A DNA stretch of 64,000 nt from Luidia sarsii. Lineage: Eukaryota > Echinodermata > Asteroidea > Paxillosida > Luidiidae. The stretch's first letter is position 1; each line of letters starts with the position of its first letter. The translations under genes were made by a program, and so were the position numbers. Of this stretch, positions 47,377 through 57,459 are shown in pieces. The notes under the pieces are model-generated. The model ran no database searches and had not been told where the DNA came from. It saw only the letters and a program-made list of their open reading frames with translations. The stretch is from contig OX465105.1 of assembly GCA_949987565.1 (NCBI GenBank), positions 22,760,653 through 22,824,652 of the forward strand, in the 5' to 3' direction.

Positions 47377-47460
47377 AAAAAGATATGTATCATGGTGTGC
47401 TGTGGGGTGCTGGTGACGGTCCTGGTCATAGTCATAATCTCCACCGTGGCTCCGTCGTGA
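47377..47460 (+). CDS. STX1: Syntaxin-1-like, alternative terminal exon A (membrane anchor A)
   Basis: This phase-0 exon follows TGCCTTCTTCTTACAG. It encodes KKICIMVCCGVLVTVLVIV, then IISTVAPS and a TGA stop. It supplies the C-terminal transmembrane anchor, about 22 hydrophobic residues, directly after KARR of the SNARE exon, and completes the polybasic RRKK. The CC pair sits at the same place as C271/C272 of vertebrate syntaxin-1A (KKIMIIICC), a known palmitoylation site, and an additional Cys follows KKI. The tail after the membrane is very short, as in all syntaxins. Candidate poly(A) signals AATAAA lie at 47757 and 47865. It is one of three interchangeable last exons. Confidence 0.93.
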   Translation, partial: KKICIMVCCGVLVTVLVIVIISTVAPS

Positions 47461-47756
47461 TGTCACTTTCTGCCACACGAGGGCGCACTCCTCCAACTCA
47501 CCACCTCTCCTCCGTTAGTCCGTCTTGGCTCGGGACCAAGCTCAAGCCCGAAAAAGAAACAAAACTAAACCAAAACAACAACCAAAAATTTTAGACCAAA
47601 AAAAAAAACCCGAACCAACATCTGGACGTGCGATTTTGAAAAGGGACAACTCAGTTGGTGTGGCAGTTGTCTTGGCAAGCCAAGACGGTGATCTGTAGTA
47701 TCTGATGTAAGATAGAGCCGGTACTAACCTGTATTTTGAGAAAGAATGTTTACGAT

Positions 47757-47870
47757 AATAAATGTAAGAAAGAAAAAAACTATCCAAATGTAATATGTTG
47801 GAGATCTAAAGGCTAACGAATGAATACAGTAACTTGCCGATTAGAGAGGATGAAGAACTTATTAAATAAA
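47757..47870 (+). promoter_or_regulatory. Candidate poly(A) signals for terminal exon A
   Basis: AATAAA occurs at 47757-47762 and at 47865-47870, about 300 and 405 bp after the stop codon. More AATAAA lie at 55236-55246, so a much longer 3' UTR is also possible. Confidence 0.45.
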
Positions 47871-49560
47871 ACAACAACCAAATGGTGATTTAATTGATAT
47901 CTGGCTAGTTTTCAGTTTACCTTTTTACATATGTAGACTAGATGATGATGTCAAAGTAACAAAACTATTTCCATTTTTTCAGGAAATGTGCAGTTTGCCG
48001 TTTTTAGACGTTGTAGACTTAACGGTGGCAAGCTTAGGGGGACAGAGACACAAAGAGGGGGGGGGACGTAGGATGTGCGACTCGGAACTGCAAATCTGAA
48101 ATCCACGGCAACTGGTTGCCATGGAAACCGTACGTTTATGCCAGCTCTCGCGGTTCCCGTTGCGCATATTGTAGTCAGTCACTTAAGACTCTGAATAGAC
48201 CCGAAATATGTTGTCCCCTCCCCCGTGATAGAAAGGAAAATGGAAGAAGAAAAAAAATTGGGATTTCCCGATTTTCGTTTTGACGGGGGAGAGTGATTGA
48301 AATTGGCTTCTGACAGCTTGTAGTGTCGGTGGCCACATCTCTGGATGTGGGTGTGGCCTCAGCGATGGAAGAAAATTAGATGGGGGTGGCTTGTATTTTT
48401 CCCAAGCAATTCAGACATCTGAATTAGAGAAGCCATCCAAACGTAACCCTCCCCCTCCCATACATCCCAACTTTTCTCCTCCCCTTCCCAAAATTAAACG
48501 ATAGAGCAGTGATGTAAAAAAAAAAATAATAACAATAGAAGAATACAATTTTAAAAGATGAGGAAAGAGAGACGTACAAATAGCAACTCAGTAAATTCAC
48601 TTTGTATTTAAGATGTAATTCAACTAGAATATTTACAGATAGCGCTGTATGTTCCAGACTGTAGCCAGTTGTAGAAATGTCGATCATTCTTTCTGTGTGT
48701 GAGGATGCCAATTTTTTTTTAGCACCAGCTGGTTATCCTTCTTTTGTTATTTTGGTTAAATTTGTTTGATATATCCAGAGGAGGTCAGATTACTAGCTGG
48801 TTTATATTCGTAGTATTGGACTGAACTCACAGGTATAGAATTGTTTGAAATCGTAGACTTTTAATATTTGTAGTACCTGTTGGTTTTTTTCTTTTTTTGA
48901 AAATGAGTGTGTATTTTGTTCCCAATTCTTTTTAATTTGAATATGGAAAATATATATATATTCGCCTAATTTTGAGTGTTTTTTTCCCTGTCTTGTCCAT
49001 TTTTTAGTGATTTTCCGCTTTTAGCGTTGTATTAAAGTGAAGGGTTTTTTGAGCATTGAGATAAGATAACTAATAAGTTTCATTTTTTTTTGTGGAGAGA
49101 GAGAAAGCGTTGTCTAGTTTGCTTGGACATCATGTTACTGTGTCCCCATTGTAATCTAACTTTATAGTCGTAAGCTAAATTCTACGAAGGAAAAGAATCC
49201 CATTATGAATCTAACTAATAGTTGATACCTAAAGTTGAATGTAGAGGAAGAACTTAATGTCAAGTACACATTTCAAGTTAGTAGTCATTTTATGCAATTT
49301 TGGGGACGTGGAAAAGGAGGAAAACGAAATGGGTTGTTATGGCGATACAAATGTGATACATTTTAGTTACCAGGTTTGTTGTCTGGAGTATGGTCTTGCT
49401 TGGATTTTTTACCTTCATTTTCCTTCAAAGCTTCCACCCTCTTAAACCTAAACTGTTCATTATTTGATATTTATGATAGGGATTACATAACGAAATCCAC
49501 TGTTGATGAAATTGCAGTGTTGCAGTGTCAGTGCAGGAGGTCCTGTTGGTGATCTTGTTT
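47871..49560 (+). other. AT-rich unique sequence, possible 3' UTR
   Basis: T- and A-rich with few repeats. It could be a long 3' UTR of transcripts using terminal exon A or ordinary intron for the others. No separate gene is seen. Confidence 0.4.
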
Positions 49561-49570
49561 TCCCGACAGT

Positions 49571-50440
49571 GAACCAGTGACTGCCCTGTTGTATTGGCAT
49601 TGCTCCTTGACTGTGAACCAGTGATGGCCCCTTGCGACTGTTACTGCTCCACTGCAGTGAACCAGTGACAGGAGCATGCATTCTGGTAGAGCCAGCTGGA
49701 AAGAGCATGTACGATGCTATTTGCATTGCTCCTGTATGGTGAACCAGTGATGGCCACATGCAACTGTTACTGCTCCACTGCAGTGAACCAGTGACAGGAG
49801 CATGCATTCTGGTAGAGCCAGCAGGAAAGAGCATGCACCATGCTATTGGCATTGCTCCTGTATGGTGAACCAGTGATGGCCACATGCAACTGTTACTGCT
49901 CCACTGCAGTGAACCAGTGACAGGAGCATGCATTCTGGTAGAGCCAGCAGGAAAGAGCATGTACCATGCTATTGGCATTGCTCCTGTATGGTGAACCAGT
50001 GATGGGCTCATGCAACTGGTACTGCTCCACTGCAGTGAACCAGTGACAGGAGCATGCATTCTGGTAGAGCCAGCAGGAAAGAGCATGCACCATGCTATTT
50101 GCATTGCTCCTGTACGGTGAACCAGTGATGGCCACATGCAACTGTTACTGCTCCACTGCAGTGAACCAGTGACAGGAGCATGCATTCTGGTAGAGCCAGC
50201 AGGAAAGAGCATGCACCATGCTATTTGCATTGCTCCTGTACGGTGAACCAGTGATGGCCACATGCAACTGTTACTGCTCCACTGCAGTGAACCAGTGACA
50301 GGAGCATGCATTCTGGTAGAGCCAGCAGGAAAGAGCATGCACCATGCTATTTGCATTGCTCCTGTACGGTGAACCAGTGATGGCCACATGCAACTGTTAC
50401 TGCTCCACTGCAGTGAACCAGTGACAGAGGAACATGCATT
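49571..50440. repeat. 126-bp minisatellite, about seven units
   Basis: GAACCAGTGATGG recurs at 49615, 49741, 49867, 49993, 50119, 50245 and 50371, an exact 126-bp step. Each unit also has an internal GTGAACCAGTGACAGG and GGAGCATGCATTCTGGTAGAG. Because 126 is divisible by three, the minus strand stays open for 309 codons with a 42-residue period (AGSTRMHAPVTGSLQWSS and so on). Units are very similar, so the array is young. Confidence 0.95.
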
Positions 50441-51166
50441 TTAGTAGTGAACAAGTGGAAAGGCGCATGTATTTTCTGTAGCTTCATTTCAGTGGACCAG
50501 TGGTGTTGTGCACTGGAAACCATTCCCCCACTGTTGTCACGGGTAACCCAGAAAGTGATGGTCATCCAGTGATACAAAGATTAACCTTTTTCAGAAAAAA
50601 AGAAAGAATATATGTATATAATTTGTTTTATGGTGAATGTATCGTTGTCTAATATAAAGAGGGGGAGGTTCCCATGTAATTTTACTGCGAAGGGATGATG
50701 GAGGTCGAAGGAATAATTGAGAACTGTTACATCGTGTTTTTAGGGGGTATCGATTCCTATGTTTACATTTGGCGATAGATGCCCATACTGCCGAGGTCAT
50801 CTTGTCCAATGACGTGTGAAATACGATGTGCGGACAGTCTGAAGCACTGATATGCAATTAAGTTGGGACCATAGACTGTCTGCCACTTGTACTGAGGAAT
50901 GGTTTCCGAGCTTCGTCCTATCTTGATCAGCCCGCAGAGTCTAGGCAGACCCCCATTCCTGGCAACATGATCCAGTGCATTGGCCAGTGAGCTTTCTTTT
51001 CATTGAGGGTTTGCCCTACTCTACTAAACAATCGCTTGCATGCTCAGTGCTTTGCTCGAAGTTGGGTCTCAGTACTGAGAGTGTTTTTTTTCTGAGTAGC
51101 ACAACAATGTACTCCACTTTGGGGAGCTAAAACTCACCCAGAGGATGGTTACTTCATCCATGATTT

Positions 51167-51746
51167 TAAGTCCAGTCCGAACAGTCCAGTTCACCGGTTA
51201 CCTGTAGCAGCCAACTTCTGTCCAGGAAAAAGTGGGTCACCGTTACTGGGTCAATAAGTCCAGTCCGAACAGCCTGATAAACTTTCCTCCCAATTTAAGT
51301 GAGTTCACCGGTTACCTGTAGCAGCCAACTTCTCTACAGGAAAAAGTGGGTCACCGTTACCGAGTCAATAAGTCTAGTGCGAAGGCAACAATCGGAGATA
51401 TGTCAGCATATACAGTACCTGGACAACATTAAAATGCTGTGCGCAGTATCTGCGTACGTTCCGCGCACTATGATCAAACTCCTAAGCGATAGCAGCTGGA
51501 ATTTTTTTTTGTTTTTTTTCCGCGGGCTATCAAAGTCCTTAAGCAACCTCAAAGGTCATGCACGGTGCCCCCACGAGCCGGTATATTGCCAGCCCGATTA
51601 CTTTAACAACCGTCTTGGTTAAATTTCCCCCGACTCAAAAAAAGTTCAAGTGCAAAACCAGCGGCGAGATTCACCCTTTTGAAATTTTAACCATTGCCCT
51701 GATCAAATTTCCCATTTTTTTTTTTAAAGTCCAGTGAGAACGCACC
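51167..51746. mobile_element. MITE family M5, rearranged copy
   Basis: Contains TAAGTCCAGTCCGAACAG, GTCAATAAGTCTAGTGCGAA and a terminal AAAGTCCAGTGAGAACGC. These match the GTCCAGTGCGGACA ends of the better copies at 54209 and 62835. The interior has a direct duplication (CACCGGTTACCTGTAGCAGC twice). Confidence 0.5.
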
Positions 51747-52384
51747 CAAAGACACTCTTACAAAAACAGTGAAACATTCCAAAGCAAAGCAAATCGGAGG
51801 CCTTCCTCATTATGACGTGGTAGCTTTGACAGATGGAGTGGAGAGAAAGGCAGTACCCTTTGCCATAATTCATTTTAATGTTTTCACTAATTTTGTTCTT
51901 TTTAATTGTAGGATAGGTGGGAGATGGGGGGAGGGTAGAGTTCGGTTGAGGGGTGTGTTTGGAAGAAGTTTGGGGGGGGGGAAACGGCACTTTTGAAAGG
52001 GGGGAGGGATGGAGTTGTCGGGAGCGTAGTTGTATAAACAGCAGCAATACGGAAGCTGCCTGTCTAGATGACCCAGCATGCCTTGCTTTGAGTATACCCG
52101 TGCATGCTGAGTCACGCTGCCAGGCACACACTAGCAGCTGTCTAGTGGCAGCCCTATTAGAATCATCCAATTTTTTTTATATTTGTACCCGTCTATCTTC
52201 TGTGATGATAAAACAAAAAAGGGGGGGGGGAAGGGGCTGGGTCGTCAGAACTGAACATTGAGTTTGCACACGTTTAAAAAAAAAACGAAGGCTGGGACTG
52301 GGAAGTGTTTATCTCCTTGTCTACTTGATTGAGGGTTTTTTGTTTGACAGAAATCTACAGGGTCTATCCATTTCTGCTTCTTGG

Positions 52385-52795
52385 TGAGTGCTGCAGGGTT
52401 AGGGTGGACAGAATCCCACGGAGTGCAGCCACTGTTGCATATTGTGGAGTGCAGCAGGGTTAGGGTGCACAGAATCCCACGGAGTGCACCCACTGATGCA
52501 GCATGTAGAATGCAGCAGGGTTAGGGTCCACAGGATCCCACAGAGTGCAGCCACTGCTGCATTTGTTGAGTGCAGCAGGGTTAAGGTCCCCAGAATGCAC
52601 CCACTGTTGCATCTTGTCAAGTGCAGTAGGGTTAGGGTCCACAGGATCCCACAGAGTGCAGCCACCTGTTGCATCTTGTGGAGTGCAGCAGGGTTAGGGT
52701 CGAAAGAATCCCACAGAATGCACCCCACTGCTGCATCTTGTCAAGTGCAGCAGGGTTAGGGTCGACAGAATCCCACAGAATGGACCCAATGCTAC
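52385..52795. repeat. 60-bp tandem repeat, seven units
   Basis: AGCAGGGTTAGGGT recurs at about 52394, 52455, 52516, 52576, 52627, 52689 and 52751. Each unit also holds AATCCCACAGAGTGCAGCCAC and a TTGCATCTTGT. Each contains one GGGTTAGGGT. Frames across it are artefacts. Confidence 0.93.
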
Positions 52796-53857
52796 ACCCT
52801 ATTTGCTGTCGTGTGTAAAAATTACTTAAATTTTCAGAACAAGACAGCAAAACATGGCAGTAGTTATGGCAACCAGCAATGGAAACTGTGTTCAGTTCAA
52901 ACGACCCATTTCCTTTTTTTTTCTATCTTAGTACAAAGGTTTGCATGAAGAGTGAAAACAAAAAATGTGTATATACTAAAAAGTAAAGCTGTCAATATGA
53001 AGTCATTAATCATTGGTACTTATATATTCAACCTTTTTACATGCAAGGTAATTGCGTTTCAGCATTCTAGTTTTGAAAAGGTGTTCAGCTCGGGAAAAAA
53101 ACAAGTGTCAGAATAATGTGTACAAGAACAAACAGATCTTTTGTTGTTTTGTAGTGGAAAATCATCATAGTATTGTTATTGTCTTGCCGTTTTGGGGGTT
53201 TTTTTCTCAGAAGGGCAAGACTGACTCTGGAGTAGAGATTTCAGAGGAACTCGAAAGTTTGGTCTTCATGAGGGTTAATGTAAATCCCAAACATTCCAGG
53301 TCCATTCCCTCCACCCCTTATGATTTGTTTGTGTCAAATTTCTTAGAGTTTTTTCATTTGACCCTTGCACTGCACAAAGCAGAAGGTAGTTTGAATGGTC
53401 TGGCGAAAAATTAGTCCATTTGAATAACAAATTTAAAATTGAGTGACAATTTTACATAAAGGTTAAACAAGCCCAACATTTGAAAATAAAAAAAATGATA
53501 AAAAAAAAATCTTAGAAAAAAAGCAAAAAACAAAGACACTTTGGGCAGTGTTGGCCAGGTGCCAAGTTTTCTGAAGAATCAATATCAACTGGGCACTCTG
53601 CCAATTGGGGGTCCTGGGAAATTTGGCCCCTTGCCAAAGGTAGAGCCGCTGGAGGCACTGCTAGCCCTGAGGGGCTGCATCTGACTCTTGCAAGCAGCGG
53701 CTGCGGCTGGAAATAAGATTGGCGTCTATGTAGGGAAAGCCAGCTAGAGGCTGCGGCCGTCGCCTTTTAGACTTGTGTGCCATTCCCAGCCACAGTGGTT
53801 GTGTATGCTCTTCTCCAGATAGCTTCCGTATCTCTTTCTAGCAAAGGGCAGATGCAG

Positions 53858-54008
53858 ACCACAGACAATTTCATCAAACTGGTCGTAACCTACGATCAGT
53901 CCCAAGATTGTGAGCAATGCACAGAAGCCATACACATCACGGCTTACGATGGGTAATCTATCGCAAGTCGAGTTACGGCGCATCTTAAGGCTTTATGAAA
54001 CCCACCCA
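53858..54008. mobile_element. MITE family M3, copy 3 (inverted)
   Basis: It reads CAATTTCATCAAACTGG, then TTGTGAGCAATGCACAGAAGC, then GGCTTTATGAAACCCACC. It is the reverse orientation of the copy at 28041 and the most diverged one. Confidence 0.65.
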
Positions 54009-54208
54009 AGCGTCCAATGACCAGTTTCCCCCCCCCCCCTCCTTGCCATTCCTACATCTCAGGCACACTGCCCCTCACAAATCTCTCTGATGTGTCAGGT
54101 AGTGGCCTCGGAGAGGCACTGCTGTGGTCCTTGGTGGGAGCCTGGCTTTTCCTGTCTCACCAGGGCCGGTGGCTACTCTCACATTGCCGCCTCCATCTCC
54201 AACCCGTG

Positions 54209-54576
54209 TAAAGCCCTGTCCGCACTGGACTCTTTTTTTGGGGGGGGGGGGGGACTAACTGAGCAAATGGGTAACTTGACCATTCAGTGTGGACAGCCCA
54301 GGAAGTTTTCCTCCCAACTTACCCGGCTGGAATGGGTAGTTTAACCGACTGACTTCTGTCCAGTTAAATTGACCAGGCCAGTTTAACCGAGTCAAAAAGT
54401 CCTGTGCGGGCACGATGTTTCATGCATTTATATTTAATCAGTTGGTAAAATTTTACCCGTCGTTGCGGTTATCTACCCATGACGACGAAAATCCAAGTGC
54501 GGACGCCGGTAAGATTTACTCATTAGAATGTTACCCACGGTCTCTTTACAAAAAAGTCCAGTGCGAACATGGCTAT
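54209..54576. mobile_element. MITE family M5, copy 2
   Basis: It starts TAAAGCCCTGTCCGCACTGG and ends AAAGTCCAGTGCGAACATGG. The inside has AACTGAGCAAATGGGTAACT, CAGGAAGTTTTCCTCCCA and AACCGAGTCAAAAAGTCC, collinear with the copy at 62835. Confidence 0.78.
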
Positions 54577-55544
54577 AGACTATCACTGTATCTCTCTCGA
54601 CCAACAACAAAAGTCTAATCAAAAGTCCCCCCCCTCCCTTATGCCCACAACCAACTAGCACAGTTTGCAAATGCTGCTCTCCTCATTTGGAAGGATTCTG
54701 GCCCGTTAATGAGGGGGGGAAGGAAAATTAAGACTTTTTCTTTTATTTTGTATATATTTCATGCCCTCCCTCCCACAGCCCTCTTTAGCCATTTTTAAAA
54801 GAAAACTCAGAACATTCCATGAATTTCGCAGTCCTCTCTTTCCTTCCATGCTACAAATTGTCCCAGCTTGGTTGGAAAGAAAAAAAACAAGGCAGGCGAA
54901 GGAGATGGAATAAACTCTTATGTTTTGTTAAGATGCGAACGGAAATACTTGTCTTTTTTTTTTTTTAAGTGCAAATATCATAACACTACAGTAATAATAT
55001 AAAAAGAAATTATTATATACTGTTTGTATATTGGAGTATACTTCACCATGTAGTCTAGCATCGAAAAATAATAATTAACTAACAATACTGGATACCATAC
55101 AAAGTTATTACCGATATCTTATTTAAAGAAAACAAAATCTTCTTGTAAGTAGACATTAGAGTGAAACTTATTAAAAAATTTACTTGGGGCTGTTCCCAAA
55201 GTATGTAGAATTTGTCCGTGGAACATTTTCTCTGAAATAAAATAAAGTACTGTAGCAAGACTGGGCTTCTTGTGTCTTCTCCAGTGATTTTTTTTTTCAG
55301 CCCCCCCCCTTCTGCCCAAACCCACCCCCAAACTTTTGTATTAATTTCCGTTTTTGTTTATCTTACAAATGTGAGAGGTTTTTGTACAGCTTGTTGTGGA
55401 ATTGTGTTGTTGTAATCATAATTGTGATAGCTGTTGACTTTTTTGAGAGTTGTAAATTGTGACGACAAGAGTAATTCCCGCCATTGCACATCATATCAAG
55501 TACAACTTTCATCTTATATTAAAGTAATGGTGATATACAAAAAT

Positions 55545-55642
55545 GTTGCAAACTGCTTACTGACTAAAATTACCAAAATGTAAATCTGAAATTTAGTGGG
55601 CCTGACGTTTCAATCCTAGCAGGACCTTTCTCAAAGGCAATT
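55545..55642. repeat. Foldback F1, left half copy
   Basis: TTGCAAACTGCTTACTGAC, then AATTTAGTGGGCCTGACG, then CAATCCTAGCAGGACC. The right arm is absent. It lies about 400 bp upstream of terminal exon B. Confidence 0.75.
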
Positions 55643-55747
55643 GGTGTAAGTAAATAGGTGTCTGATATTCATTCATTTTTTTTTTTAACTAAAAAAACCC
55701 TTCCAAAATGGGTTGTTGTTATTCAATGTATAATACATGTAAACACT

Positions 55748-55880
55748 GCATGCTCAGTGCTTTGCCTGAGTGCCAACTGAAAAAAACTCCAAGGAGCATG
55801 GGCAGGATTGGACCCAGCAACTCCTGCTTGCTTGTGCAGACGTCTTAACCACTGCACCACCAAGCTGGTTGAGATCTTGT
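55748..55880 (-). repeat. tRNA-derived SINE (reverse orientation)
   Basis: On the minus strand the order is box-A-like GCTTGGTGGTGCAGTGGTTA, then GAGTTGCTGGGTCCAATCC as box B, then a tail with GCACTGAGCATGC. It lies about 160 bp upstream of terminal exon B. Confidence 0.6.
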
Positions 55881-56036
55881 TGTGGATTCAAATCCACAAT
55901 CCATTGCAGTAGCAGCGGATGCCATATTGCATCATAGATATGATATGAAGATTGTTTGTTGGGTTGGGTTTTTGGGTTTTGTTTCACTCAACTGCTGACT
56001 GAAACTTGTACGCAACTCTTCTCTCGTCACCTGCAG

Positions 56037-56114
56037 AAGATGATTCTCATCGGAGTCTGCATTGGAGTTCTCGTAGGAATTATCGCCATTATCTTGCTCA
56101 CAACGCTCACCTGA
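56037..56114 (+). CDS. STX1: Syntaxin-1-like, alternative terminal exon B (membrane anchor B)
   Basis: This phase-0 exon follows TCTCGTCACCTGCAG. It encodes KMILIGVCIGVLVGIIAII, then LLTTLT and a TGA stop, 25 residues. About 23 residues are hydrophobic, enough for one membrane span. Compared with anchors A and C it has one lysine, not two, after KARR, and a single cysteine, at the first position of the CC pair. So the polybasic patch and the acylation potential are both weaker. Glycine is frequent (IGVCIGVLVG), a small-residue pattern often linked to helix packing. I saw no clear AATAAA soon after it. The upstream polypyrimidine tract is modest, so use may be regulated. Confidence 0.9.
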   Translation, partial: KMILIGVCIGVLVGIIAIILLTTLT

Positions 56115-56591
56115 TTACGAGCGACCGAAAACTTCGAAAATCAATTATACAGACAAAAAAGTAAAGACCGTTGAACACTTCGCCCCCCCCCCTCATTTTG
56201 TTGCTTGTGTTTTTCCTTTATTGCTCTTGTTACCGGGTATGTTGTCAGTGGCAACGCAACACATTTCACCATGGTGATGTCAGCCAGCTCTCCTCCCCCT
56301 CCTCCCTCCCCCCTCCTCACCCACAGTGGTCCTAATCATTGCCAATTTCCTTGACAGACATTCAAACCAACATGGTGCCAGTGCCAGAAGTCTGAACATT
56401 TTCCCTGTTTTCAATTGGTTTAATTGGAGCTCAGTACAAACGGCACATTTCCTCTGCCTTGGTAGCACATTTCAGTAAGTTTCATTTTCACAGATCACTG
56501 TTTCTCCATTGGCTCAGAGGATTCAACCATCAGAAAACATGTACACCACAGGAACTACCATTGGCCATATACCCCAAAAGATAGTCATTGT

Positions 56592-56742
56592 GGGATCGAT
56601 TTCACCAAACTCATCGTAACTTACAATCAATCGCAAGGCGATGAGCGATGCACAGAAACCATACCTTCTATCACAACTTACGGTGGGTCATCCATCGTAA
56701 GATGAGTTACGATTCATCGTAGGGCTTTGTGAAATCCACCTC
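56592..56742. mobile_element. MITE family M3, copy 4 (inverted)
   Basis: GGGATCGATTTCACCAAACT at the left and TTTGTGAAATCCACC at the right. The inside includes CAATCGCAAGGCGATGAGCG. It lies between terminal exons B and C. Confidence 0.82.
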
Positions 56743-57199
56743 TGGTCTGACATATACTTAATTCAAGCATTTTGCCAACTTGATAGGTTGATATCCCAAA
56801 GCGAATTTTGCAGTCATTCTTTAAAAAGATTTTTTTTTTCAACCACCATTTGTTTTCCCTTTGTGTATTGAGTTTGTTTTCCTCCACAAATTTTACATGT
56901 ACAAATATAGAATGTTGGACTCTCAGTGTCGAGTTCAGAGCAAAGACTACTTGGTATTCCACTTCCACAAGGCAGTGCCAAGATGGTTGTGTATGACGAT
57001 ACGAACATACACAGTAGCTTGTCTAGAGAGTACGTTTCTTAAAAACAGCTTCCCTGGGTAGACCCGGGTCACGCACCCCAAGTCACCCTGCTTTCAAGCT
57101 GGGTAAATTTAAGGGGTCAATGATGTCGGAGCATTACAGGGGTTGACAGAGGGTAGACGAAGGGATGCGAATAGTGTAGTATTATTTTGAGTGTAATTC

Positions 57200-57452
57200 A
57201 ATGATGGTTAGCCCTGCTCGACGTAATAAGCACTGGGTGCTTAGTGTCTTGCCCAATGCATGATGAAAACGTATCAGGCAGCTCGGGCGGGATTCGAACC
57301 CATGACTCCCGCTTTGCAAGATGTCTGCCCTGGAAAATGGGAGTCACGGGTTTGAATCCCGCCGGGGCTGCCTGAAATTTTGTCAATCACGCATCGGGCA
57401 AAAGCACTGGGCACCCGGTGCTCATTACGTCGAGCAGAGCAAACCCTCATTG
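57200..57452. repeat. Pair of tRNA-derived SINEs in inverted orientation
   Basis: Left copy (about 57200-57325, minus) and right copy (about 57335-57452, plus) are reverse complements. The right copy holds box B GGGTTTGAATCCCGCC and the tail GCACTGGGCACCCGGTGC and CATTACGTCGAGCAGAGC. The left holds GGCGGGATTCGAACCC and CTGCTCGACGTAATAAGC. As RNA they could form a long hairpin. Confidence 0.75.
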
Positions 57453-57459
57453 AAATTTA

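Noticed and set aside
47039..47594. Pro-rich plus frames and Gly/Arg-rich minus frame
   Set aside because: Caused by the CCCCTCC tract before terminal exon A. One of them runs through the true exon in the right phase, but only by chance upstream of the acceptor.
49460..50389. 309-codon minus-strand ORF as a real gene
   Set aside because: It coincides with a 126-bp minisatellite and has no flanking exon signals. Kept only as a finding.
49571..52795. CRISPR-like array
   Set aside because: Units are 126 and 60 bp long with no alternation of identical repeat and unique spacer, and the genome is animal.
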